A stretch of DNA of 64,000 nt, taken from assembly GCA_965203375.1 (NCBI GenBank), contig OZ241886.1:744001-808000 (forward strand), read 5' to 3'. Position numbers and translations under genes: made by a program. The notes beneath the pieces are model-generated. The model saw nothing but the letters and a program-made list of their open reading frames with translations, was not told the DNA's origin and made no database searches. The stretch comes from CATQHS01 sp965203375 (GTDB lineage: Bacteria; Actinomycetota; Acidimicrobiia; Acidimicrobiales; Aldehydirespiratoraceae). Shown piece by piece: positions 53,703 through 60,793 of the stretch (position 1 is the first letter of the stretch; every line of letters begins with the position of its first letter).

Positions 53703-54902
53703 TCACGGCCCGACCCAGTGTCGCACTGGTTCGGACAGAAACTCCTCGACGCTGATCCCATCGCCCCCGACCAGCAGGGCGCGGTTGGGCCGGAAGGCCT
53801 CGCTGAAGGCGGACAGCCCGGGCTGAGAGCCGCGGGCCCGGCCGCTCTTGACCTCGATGGCGGTGAGCCGCGGCCCGTCTCGCACCGCGAAGTCCACCTC
53901 GCGGTTGCGGTCGCGCCAGTAGAACACCTGACGGGTGGCCGTGGCCGCGTTGAGGAGATGGGCGCCCACGGCCGATTCGGTCAGCCGCCCCCAGAAGGCC
54001 CGGTCGGCTCGGGCCTGCTCGAACCCCAGGCCGGACATGGCGCTCATCAGCGCGGTGTTGAACACGGCCAGCTTGGGGCTTGAAGCCCGCCGCCGGGCGG
54101 CGTCTCCGGCGTATTTCTGCAGCCCGGCGACCATGCCCGCCCCCGCCATCAGGTCGAGGTAGTGGGCCAGGGTGGTGGTGTTGCCCGCGTCCTGGAGCTG
54201 GCCCGCCATCTTGGTGTAGGAGAGGATCTGGCCCGAGTACAGGCACCCCAGCTCGAACAGGCGGCGCAGCAGGGCGGGCTTGTCCACCCGCGACCCCAGC
54301 AGCACGTCCCGGGCGATGGTCGGCTCGATCAGGGCGTCGAGTATGTAGCGGGCCCACCGTTCGGGCTCGGTCCGCAGAGGCGCCGCTCCCGGATAGGCGC
54401 CGAAGAACAGGTACTGGTCCAGGGACCACCCGAAGGCGTCACGCATTTCGGCGAGGCTCCAGTGGGGGAGGCGCAGGACCTCGAAGCGCCCGGCCAGGCT
54501 CTCGGTGAGGCCCCGCTGGATCAGCAGCGGCGACGAGGCCATCAGCACGACCTTCAGGGGTACTTCATCGCGGGCGTCGGCGTCCCAGAGGCCTTTCACG
54601 GTCTCGGACCAGCCGTCGATCTTGTGGATCTCGTCGAGCGCCAACAGCGCGCCGCCGTCGGCCTGGGCGGCCAGCAGCCGGGCCGCCTCCCACTGCTGGA
54701 CGATCCACTCGCGCCCCCGCAGGCCCGGCTCGTCGGCGCTGGCGTAGCGAGCCGGAGAGTTCAGGCGATCCATCGTCTGCCGGACCAGCGTCGTCTTCCC
54801 CACCTGCCGGGCCCCGGAAACCACCTGGATGAAGCGCCTGGGCTCCCGCAGGCGGTCGAGGAGCGCCGCCCCGGCCGGCCGGACATATGGCATTTTGCTC
54901 AT
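53703..54902 (-). CDS. AAA ATPase with DUF4143 nuclease-like C-terminal domain
   Basis: 399 residues. AAA_14 module: Walker A VVSGARQVGKTTLVRQTM at about residues 27-44 and Walker B ALLALDEIHKIDGW at about 85-98. DUF4143 C-terminus: YWRDRNREVDFAVRDGPRLTAIEVKSG in successive pieces, a PD-(D/E)XK-like E-V-D ... E-V-K pattern. Proteins of this type are widespread, common in genomic islands and of uncertain role. It follows HipBA on the same strand with its own AT-rich promoter region. Confidence 0.88.
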   Translation of the reverse strand: MSKMPYVRPAGAALLDRLREPRRFIQVVSGARQVGKTTLVRQTMDRLNSPARYASADEPGLRGREWIVQQWEAARLLAAQADGGALLALDEIHKIDGWSETVKGLWDADARDEVPLKVVLMASSPLLIQRGLTESLAGRFEVLRLPHWSLAEMRDAFGWSLDQYLFFGAYPGAAPLRTEPERWARYILDALIEPTIARDVLLGSRVDKPALLRRLFELGCLYSGQILSYTKMAGQLQDAGNTTTLAHYLDLMAGAGMVAGLQKYAGDAARRRASSPKLAVFNTALMSAMSGLGFEQARADRAFWGRLTESAVGAHLLNAATATRQVFYWRDRNREVDFAVRDGPRLTAIEVKSGRARGSQPGLSAFSEAFRPNRALLVGGDGISVEEFLSEPVRHWVGP

Positions 54903-54907
54903 AAGAC

Positions 54908-54937
54908 TGAGTAATCTTACTTAACACATTGAGTAAT
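54908..54937 (-). promoter_or_regulatory. Direct repeats in the promoter of the DUF4143 ATPase
   Basis: TGAGTAAT occurs at 54908-54915 and 54930-54937 (ATTACTCA on the coding strand), 22 bp apart, about two helical turns. The stretch 54900-54940 is markedly AT-rich. Likely a regulator binding site or promoter. Confidence 0.4.
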
Positions 54938-54986
54938 TCGTCAGGACGGAACGGCGGGTCCCTCTGGCTGCGCCCTGTTCCGGGCC

Positions 54987-56249
54987 TCAGCGCCGGCTCT
55001 GGGCGAGGGCTCTGAACCGCTCGGCCGGGGCCTCTGCGATGTCGTCGTCGGGGAGGTCGCCGATGGCGCGCTCGGCGGCTGCCGCGAACCGGTCTCTGAC
55101 CGAGCCGAGGATCTCCGCTGCCCGCCGGGGCCGGACCCCGAGCGCTTCGGCGGCCCGCCGCCAGTAGTCCTCGTCGTCTCCGGCCAAGAGCTGCCCGTCG
55201 TCGCCGACCCACATGGCCATCCGATGCGACGACGCGTGCCGGGGGTCCCGCACCGGCTGCGACCAGCAGTCGTACAGCGGGGCCAGCCGGGCGTCGTCGG
55301 CGGCGAGCAGAAGCGTGTAGTTCTTGGCGTGGCCGTCCGCGTCGCCCGCCGCCCACCGGTACACGAGCTGATGGTAGAAGGCCTCCAGCTCCCGGGGCGG
55401 GTAGGCGCAGTGCTCCTCGAGGAAGCGGGCTATCTCGCCGGGGGCGAGCCCGCCTTGGGACTGGTAGATGCTGCGCCCGCCCCCGCAGGCCTGATGGAGG
55501 TCCTCCTGATGGACCCGCAGGACCGTCCCGTCGCCGCCGGTGCGCCGGTCGAAGCGGCTCACGATGAGCACCGGGCAGCCCGCTGTCACTTCGAGTTCCA
55601 CGTCGCAGCAGGCCAGGCCGGCATGGCGGGCGGCGCGCATCGCCAGGAACTCGTTGACGGCCTGGTGGGGGTCGTCGTCGGTCGACGGCTTGAGTATCAG
55701 CGTCGAAGGGATCGCCCCGTAGGGCCGCCCCCAGGCGCCGTCGCTTCGCCGCACCAGGCTGGTCTTGGGGAAGGCGCCGGCCAGGCTGAACCCGTCGGCG
55801 CTGGGCGACGAGCCCCACCAGTGGGGGTGGCTCGACATCTCCAGGATCAGGTCCTGGAACGCCGCGTCGGACAGCCAGCGCACCCCGCCGGGGCGGCCCC
55901 GCAGGGCGTCCTCGCCGGACTCAGCGCTGAATTGGACGGCGCCGGCGCAGTCGTGCCCCACCCGGGTGGACAGCAGGTCGAAGGCGTCGGCGCTGGCCGC
56001 GCCGTAGTGGTCGCGCCAGCGCTCGCGCACCTCGCGGCGGCCCGGCAGCAGCCCGTCGATCCACCAGGCCACGGCGTCGCCGCGGTGCGGGCCGGTCTCC
56101 GCCGGCAGAGACAGCGACAGCGGCACCCTCGCCTCGTCGTCGAGATATCCGTCACGGAAGCTGAGCCGCAGCCCGCGGCCGGTGCGCTCCAAGTCGGCCA
56201 CCGGACGCGAGTGCAACAGCACCGTAAGGCGGCCTACCGGGTCAGGCAT
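54987..56249 (-). CDS. hipA: HipA-type serine/threonine kinase toxin
   Basis: 420 residues. HipA kinases phosphorylate glutamyl-tRNA synthetase or similar targets and induce dormancy. The N-terminal domain (VPLSLSLPAETGPHRGDAVA) and GSSPSADGFSLAGAFPKTSL precede the kinase core: STLILKPSTDD, IVSRFDRR, HQEDLHQACG, the catalytic loop GDADGHAKNYTLLL (Asp, His, Lys-Asn) and LAPLYDCWS (metal Asp). ATG at 56249 overlaps the stop of a mini-ORF (ATGCCTGA) rather than hipB itself. Confidence 0.9.
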   Translation of the reverse strand: MPDPVGRLTVLLHSRPVADLERTGRGLRLSFRDGYLDDEARVPLSLSLPAETGPHRGDAVAWWIDGLLPGRREVRERWRDHYGAASADAFDLLSTRVGHDCAGAVQFSAESGEDALRGRPGGVRWLSDAAFQDLILEMSSHPHWWGSSPSADGFSLAGAFPKTSLVRRSDGAWGRPYGAIPSTLILKPSTDDDPHQAVNEFLAMRAARHAGLACCDVELEVTAGCPVLIVSRFDRRTGGDGTVLRVHQEDLHQACGGGRSIYQSQGGLAPGEIARFLEEHCAYPPRELEAFYHQLVYRWAAGDADGHAKNYTLLLAADDARLAPLYDCWSQPVRDPRHASSHRMAMWVGDDGQLLAGDDEDYWRRAAEALGVRPRRAAEILGSVRDRFAAAAERAIGDLPDDDIAEAPAERFRALAQSRR

Positions 56250-56316
56250 CGCCTGCCCCCTTGTCGACTTCGCCGGGCACAGCAGACACCGCGAGCTGCC
56301 CGGCGGGGTCAGGCAT
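56242..56316 (-). other. Coupled mini-ORF between hipB and hipA
   Basis: 24 codons. It starts with the ATG of ATGCCTGA that contains the hipB stop and ends with the TGA of ATGCCTGA that contains the hipA start. Its N-terminus MPDPAGQLAV mirrors HipA (MPDPVGRLTV), and its C-terminus GDA equals the HipB C-terminus. The repeat period is 67 bp. It is a junction duplication that leaves both overlaps intact. Confidence 0.8.
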
Positions 56317-56596
56317 CGCCGCCGGTGTGGTCATCGATCACGTCGTCGGCCACGCTGCGGGTCACGGGCCTGAGGTCGAGGCAGACCCCCAGCGCGTGGG
56401 CAACGTCCATTACCAGCCCCACCTCGCAGGTCGCCTTGCCGTTCTCAAACTGCGAGAGCCAGGCCACGGAGACGCCCGCTTTGGCCGCGCACTCGGCCTG
56501 GGTCAGCCCGATGTCGCGCCGTCGCAGGCGCATGGCTCGCCCGAGAGCCGGCACCCCCCGCACCCCGACGGTGATCGGCTGTTCAAGTCCGCTCAT
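56309..56596 (-). CDS. hipB: HipB-type helix-turn-helix antitoxin
   Basis: 95 residues from ATG 56596. Xre-type HTH: LGRAMRLRRRDIGLTQAECA then AGVSVAWLSQFENGKATCEV, followed by ALGVCLDLRPVTR. Binds its own promoter and HipA in this family. A strong inverted repeat lies directly upstream. Confidence 0.88.
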   Translation of the reverse strand: MSGLEQPITVGVRGVPALGRAMRLRRRDIGLTQAECAAKAGVSVAWLSQFENGKATCEVGLVMDVAHALGVCLDLRPVTRSVADDVIDDHTGGDA

Positions 56597-56613
56597 AAGC
56601 ACCCCCGATATCT

Positions 56614-56659
56614 ACGAACATTGAAATCTTACCACAAGACTGTGAACTTCAACGTTCGT
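56614..56659. promoter_or_regulatory. Inverted repeat operator between hipB and the AbiEi-type gene
   Basis: ACGAACATTGAA (56614-56625) and TTCAACGTTCGT (56648-56659) are 12-bp arms with one mismatch and a 22-bp centre, in an AT-rich divergent intergenic region. It is placed as expected for the HipB autoregulatory operator and could also influence the divergent gene. Confidence 0.6.
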
Positions 56660-56704
56660 ATCAACCTAATGACCAAGAAGTAGTAATCTAATCCCTGATC
56701 CACG

Positions 56705-56710
56705 TATAAT
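56705..56710 (+). promoter_or_regulatory. -10 element (TATAAT) for the AbiEi-type gene
   Basis: A perfect TATAAT lies at 56705-56710, which would start transcription near 56717. That makes the ATG at 56739, with an AAGAGAG ribosome site, the better start than the in-frame ATG at 56715. No clear -35 consensus is seen. Confidence 0.45.
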
Positions 56711-56738
56711 ATTAATGGGTATCCAAGAGAGATTTGCC

Positions 56739-57578
56739 ATGAAGCATCACATATTCTTGCATGAGCACCCCGTGTTCACCAGGGCTGAACTTGACGAGCA
56801 CTTGGCGGCGCAGGGTCCGGTCGGGGCCAGAACCAGGGAGGCTTTCCTCGGTTACTACACGAAGACCGGACGAGTGCAGAGGATACGGCAAGGCCTCTAC
56901 GCCGTCGTCCCGCCCGGCTGCGACCCGGGCGACCACCAAGTGGACAGCCTCCACATCGCGGCCAGGCTGGCCCCGGACGCGGTGGTGTCGCATCACGCCG
57001 CGGTGTCCTTCCACGGCTGGGCCTACAACCTTTGGCGCCACTGGACCTACACGGCGTCGAAGCCGGTGGCGGGCTGGTTCCGGTTCGATACGCAGGTCTA
57101 CCGCGGATGTCGCTTCCCCGCGGCCCTGGTCCGGTCCGGCCGACAGCACTTCGCCGTGCAGGAACACCATCACCGGGGGATACGCATCCGGGTGGCCACC
57201 ATGGAGCGGACCCTGGTGGACTCGCTGCAGCGCCCCGAACTGGCGGGCGACTGGGAGGAAATCTGGCGGTGCTTCGAGCCGGTGGAGTTCTTCGACCTTG
57301 ATCTGGTGATCGACTACGTCCGGCTGCTGGGGAACTCGACGACTGCGGCCAAGGTGGGGTTCTTCTTGGACCAGCACCGCGATCTCGTGTCCGGCTTGGA
57401 CGACTCCCACCTTGGCGCGCTGGCCGCGCTCGCGCCCAGGCATCCTCGTCGCATGGAGCCGCTCGTGCCGGATGAACCGCCTCGCCCGTGCCGGCTCGTG
57501 CGCCCCTGGAACCTGATAGTCCCCGTTGAAGTCCTCGAACGAGGCTGGGAGGAACCCCTGTGCCTGCCGTCCCCCTAG
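56739..57578 (+). CDS. AbiEi-type transcriptional regulator antitoxin
   Basis: 279 residues from ATG 56739. N-terminal winged helix (HPVFTRAELDEHLAAQG; YYTKTGRVQRIRQGLYAVVP) and the AbiEi core (HIAARLAPDAVVSHHAAVSF, then HGWAYNL; IRVATMERTLVDSL). Such proteins repress their own operon and counter an AbiEii nucleotidyltransferase. Only a short relic of a partner follows, overlapping by 19 bp. Divergent from hipB. Confidence 0.85.
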   Translation: MKHHIFLHEHPVFTRAELDEHLAAQGPVGARTREAFLGYYTKTGRVQRIRQGLYAVVPPGCDPGDHQVDSLHIAARLAPDAVVSHHAAVSFHGWAYNLWRHWTYTASKPVAGWFRFDTQVYRGCRFPAALVRSGRQHFAVQEHHHRGIRIRVATMERTLVDSLQRPELAGDWEEIWRCFEPVEFFDLDLVIDYVRLLGNSTTAAKVGFFLDQHRDLVSGLDDSHLGALAALAPRHPRRMEPLVPDEPPRPCRLVRPWNLIVPVEVLERGWEEPLCLPSP

Positions 57579-57732
57579 AGGCGCTCCGGGCCACGGCCAG
57601 GTCGCTCGGGAGCCGTCGCTGCTGACCGATGATGCTGATCTGCAGCAAAAGCTCGTCTCCCACCCGCTTCTGAACTGGAAGGCTTTGAACGTTCGCAGGC
57701 GCAACGAGCAGGGTCGAGGCGAGAGTCGGTAG
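57560..57732 (+). pseudogene. Probable relic of an AbiEii-type partner gene
   Basis: A GTG inside the end of the AbiEi-type gene reads MPAVPLEALRATARSLGSRR and stops, like the first residues of an AbiEii toxin. Another frame to 57732 reads TDDADLQQKLVSHPLLNWKA then LNVRRRNEQ, which could be the end of the same gene. The nucleotidyltransferase core would be deleted. Tentative. Confidence 0.35.
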
Positions 57733-57753
57733 CGGGTCGGGCATAATCGGGGG

Positions 57754-58512
57754 ATGGACACGGGGCTGGACGGCAAGGCGGCGCTGGTCACCGGGGGGTC
57801 GCGGGGGATCGGCAAGGCCATCGCCGCCGCCTTCGTGGCCGAGGGGGCCCGGGTGATGATCACCGGACGGGGGGCCGAGGGCTGCGAGGCGGCCGCGGCC
57901 GAGATCGGCCCGGCCTGCGGCTGGATCGCCGGCAACGTCAGCCGCCCCACCGACGCCGAGGCCGCGGTCGAAGCCACCATGGCCCGCTTCGGCGCCGTCG
58001 ACATCCTGGTCAACAACGCCGCCACCAACCCATACATCGGCCCGGTCATCGACGCCGACCTGCCCCCCTGGGACAAGACCATGGCCGTCAACCTCACCGC
58101 CCCGCTGGTGTGGAGCCAGCTTGCGTGGCGCCGCTGGATGCGGGAGCGGGGCGGCGCCGTCATCAACATCTCCTCGGTGGGCGCCTACAAGACCACCGAG
58201 GCGTACGGCGTCTACTCCCTCTCCAAGGACGCGCTCATCCACCTCACCCGGCAACTGGCCGTCGAGCTGGCCCCCGGCGTTCGGGTCAACGCCATCGCCC
58301 CCGGCCTGATACCCACCGAGATGGCCCGGGAGCTGTGGGAGGGCGGCCGGGGCGAGATCATCGCCAGGTCGTTTCCCCTCAAGCGCCTGGGCGAACCCGC
58401 CGACGTGGCCAGCGCGGCCCTGTTCCTGGCCTCGGGGGCGTCGAGCTGGATGACCGGCCAGACCCTGGTGATCGACGGCGGCGGCCTGCTGGTCGACTGG
58501 AGGAGTTCGTAG
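57754..58512 (+). CDS. Short-chain dehydrogenase/reductase
   Basis: 252-residue SDR: AALVTGGSRGIGKAIAAAFV, VNNAATNPYIG, INISSVGAYKT and YGVYSLSKDALIHLTR with Tyr-x3-Lys, NAIAPGLIPTEM loop. It resembles SDRs paired with acyl-CoA dehydrogenases in lipid or steroid catabolism; an acyl-CoA dehydrogenase gene follows after 5 bp, so the two likely form an operon. Confidence 0.92.
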   Translation: MDTGLDGKAALVTGGSRGIGKAIAAAFVAEGARVMITGRGAEGCEAAAAEIGPACGWIAGNVSRPTDAEAAVEATMARFGAVDILVNNAATNPYIGPVIDADLPPWDKTMAVNLTAPLVWSQLAWRRWMRERGGAVINISSVGAYKTTEAYGVYSLSKDALIHLTRQLAVELAPGVRVNAIAPGLIPTEMARELWEGGRGEIIARSFPLKRLGEPADVASAALFLASGASSWMTGQTLVIDGGGLLVDWRSS

Positions 58513-58517
58513 AAACC

Positions 58518-59897
58518 GTGCCCAGCCCGCTCAACATCGACGACCTCGGCGGCGAGAGCTTCAACCTCTCCATGTCAGAGTCGGCCCGGCCGCTGCTGGA
58601 GAAGGTCAAAGCCTTCATGGCCGAGGTGGTGGTTCCCCTGCAGGAGGAGTTCGAGCGCCTCGACGCCGACCGGACCGACCCGTGGTCCTACGCCCCCGGC
58701 CAGCTCGAGGCCCTGGACGCGGCCAAGGCGAGGGCCAAGCAGGCCGGCCTGTGGAACTTCTTTCTCCCCGACGCCGCCACCGGCGAGGGCCTGTCCAACC
58801 TCGACTACGCCTACATCGCCGCCGAGCTGGGCAAGTACCCGCTCGGCCCCGAGACCCTCAACTGCTCGGCCCCCGACACCGGCAACATGGAGGTCCTGGA
58901 GCGGGTGGGCACCCCCGAGCAGAAGGAGCGGTGGCTGAGGCCGCTGCTCGACGGCGAGATCCGCTCCGCCTACGCCATGACCGAGCCCGGCGCCGCTTCC
59001 TCGGACGCCCGCAATGTGGCCACCCGAGCCGTACTCGACGGCGGCGAATGGGTGATCGACGGCGAGAAGTTCTACATCAGCGGGGCCGGCGACCCCCGCT
59101 GCAAGCTCCTCATCGTCATGGTGCGGACCAGCCCGGAGGCCCCGCCGCATCGCCAGCAGTCGCAGATCCTGGTCCCCATCGACGCGCCGGGGGTGGAGAT
59201 CGTCGGCCCCATGCACGTGCTGGGCGACGACGACTCGCCCCACGGCCACATGCACATACGGTTCCGCGGCGTCCGGGTGCCTGAGGCCAACGTGCTGCTG
59301 GGCGAGGGCCGGGGCTTCGAGATCTCCCAGCTCCGGCTGGGGCCGGGCCGCATCCACCACTGCATGCGCTCCATCGGCGCGGCCGAGCGGGCCCTGGAGC
59401 TGATGTGCGTCCGGGGCCTGAGCCGGGAGGCCTTCGGCCGGCCCCTGGCCAAGCTGGGCGGCAACACCGAGGCCATCGCCCGGGCCCGCATCGAGATCGA
59501 GGCCATGCGGCTGATGGTGCTGCGGGCGGCCAAGGCCATGGACGAGATGGGCAACGCCGACGCCCGGGTGTGGGTGAGCGCGGTGAAGGCCATGGTCCCG
59601 GCCCGGGTGTGCGAGATCATCGACCGGGCCATGCAGATGCACGGCGCCGCCGGCCTGTCCCAGTGGACGCCGCTGGCCCGCATGTACAAGCACCAGCGCT
59701 CCCTGCGCCTGGCCGACGGCCCCGACGAGGTCCACTACATGGTGGTGGGCCGGGCCGAGCTGGCCCGGGCCGAGATGATCCGGGCCGAGCTGGCCCGGGC
59801 CGAGATGATCCGGGCCGAGCCGGCCCGGGCCGAGCTAGAACGGGCCGAGCCGGCCCGCCCCGCCCCCGGCGAGACTCCCGCATCCCGGTCTTCCTAG
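58518..59897 (+). CDS. Acyl-CoA dehydrogenase with repetitive C-terminal tail
   Basis: 459 residues from GTG 58518. Acyl-CoA dehydrogenase fold: AYAMTEPGAASSDARNVATR (FAD/substrate loop), WVIDGEKFYISGAGDP, LRLGPGRIHHCMRSIGAAER, and the C-terminal GPDEVHYMVV. After the normal end the protein adds about 40 residues of ARAE-type repeats (RAELARAEMI in near-perfect 10-residue copies) from a 30-bp DNA repeat at 59751-59866. The tail looks like an in-frame expansion. Confidence 0.92.
   Translation: MPSPLNIDDLGGESFNLSMSESARPLLEKVKAFMAEVVVPLQEEFERLDADRTDPWSYAPGQLEALDAAKARAKQAGLWNFFLPDAATGEGLSNLDYAYIAAELGKYPLGPETLNCSAPDTGNMEVLERVGTPEQKERWLRPLLDGEIRSAYAMTEPGAASSDARNVATRAVLDGGEWVIDGEKFYISGAGDPRCKLLIVMVRTSPEAPPHRQQSQILVPIDAPGVEIVGPMHVLGDDDSPHGHMHIRFRGVRVPEANVLLGEGRGFEISQLRLGPGRIHHCMRSIGAAERALELMCVRGLSREAFGRPLAKLGGNTEAIARARIEIEAMRLMVLRAAKAMDEMGNADARVWVSAVKAMVPARVCEIIDRAMQMHGAAGLSQWTPLARMYKHQRSLRLADGPDEVHYMVVGRAELARAEMIRAELARAEMIRAEPARAELERAEPARPAPGETPASRSS
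59751..59866 (+). repeat. 30-bp tandem repeat at the 3' end of the acyl-CoA dehydrogenase gene
   Basis: Units beginning CGGGCCGAGCTGGCCCGGGC start at 59751 and 59781, with degenerate ones at 59811 and 59841. The period is a multiple of three, giving a repeated RAELARAEMI peptide. Confidence 0.8.
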
Positions 59898-59938
59898 CCT
59901 TAGGGTTGACGGACCGGGCCTAGCCAGGAGGCGAGACG

Positions 59939-60790
59939 TTGGGATTCCGACTTGCGAACATCGGCGGGCGGGCCGCGCTCGCCGCCGGGGAGGCCTACTT
60001 CGACTTGGAGGCGGCCAGTGGCGGCGAGCTGGGCCCCGACCCCATGGCCGCCCTGTCCGATCTGCCCAAGCTGTCGGCCGCCGCCGCCTCCCTCGACCAG
60101 TCGCGGCCCACCGGCCCGCTGGCCGGCGCCGCCCTGGGCCCGCCGGTGCCCCGGCCCTCCAAGGTGTTCGGCATCGGCCTCAACTACCGCACCCACGCCG
60201 CCGAGGCCGGCCTCCCCATCCCCGACAGCCCGCTGGTGTTCACCAAGTTCCCGTCGTGCCTGGTGGGGCCGACCGCAGAGGTGGAGATGCGCAGCGGCCA
60301 CTGCGACTACGAGGTGGAGTTGGTGGTGGTGATCGGCCCCGGCGGCCGCGACATCGCCGCCGCCGACGCCTGGGACCACGTGGCCGGGCTGACCGCGGGC
60401 CAGGACATCTCCGACCGGGCCCTGCAGTTCGAGTCCGACCCGCCCCAGTTCAGCCTGGGCAAGTCCTATGACACCTTCGGCCCCATCGGCCCGGTGCTGG
60501 TCTCCCCCGACGCCCTCGACGACCCCGACGACCTGCGCCTGTCCACCCGGGTCAACGGCGAGGTCCGCCAGGACGACACCACCGCCAACATGATCTTCGA
60601 CGTGGCCGCGCTGGTCGCCTACCTGTCGGGGGTGGCCACCCTGGCCACGGGGGACCTGATCTTCACCGGCACCCCCCACGGGGTGGGCGGCCCCCAGGGC
60701 AAGTACCTGGCCGACGGCGACGTGATCTCCACCTCCATCGAGGGCATAGGCGACATGGCCAACCGGTGCGTGATGGTCGGGGGGGAGTGA
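59939..60790 (+). CDS. Fumarylacetoacetate hydrolase family protein
   Basis: 283 residues from TTG 59939. FAH-family hydrolase/isomerase: KVFGIGLNYRTHAAEAGLP, HCDYEVELVVVIGPGGRDI with the acidic metal ligands, SLGKSYDTFGPIGPVLV, NMIFDVAALVAYLSGV and IFTGTPHGVGG. Probably a hydratase, decarboxylase or hydrolase in aromatic catabolism. Lies directly upstream of a molybdenum hydroxylase gene. Confidence 0.9.
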   Translation: MGFRLANIGGRAALAAGEAYFDLEAASGGELGPDPMAALSDLPKLSAAAASLDQSRPTGPLAGAALGPPVPRPSKVFGIGLNYRTHAAEAGLPIPDSPLVFTKFPSCLVGPTAEVEMRSGHCDYEVELVVVIGPGGRDIAAADAWDHVAGLTAGQDISDRALQFESDPPQFSLGKSYDTFGPIGPVLVSPDALDDPDDLRLSTRVNGEVRQDDTTANMIFDVAALVAYLSGVATLATGDLIFTGTPHGVGGPQGKYLADGDVISTSIEGIGDMANRCVMVGGE

Positions 60791-60793
60791 GCC

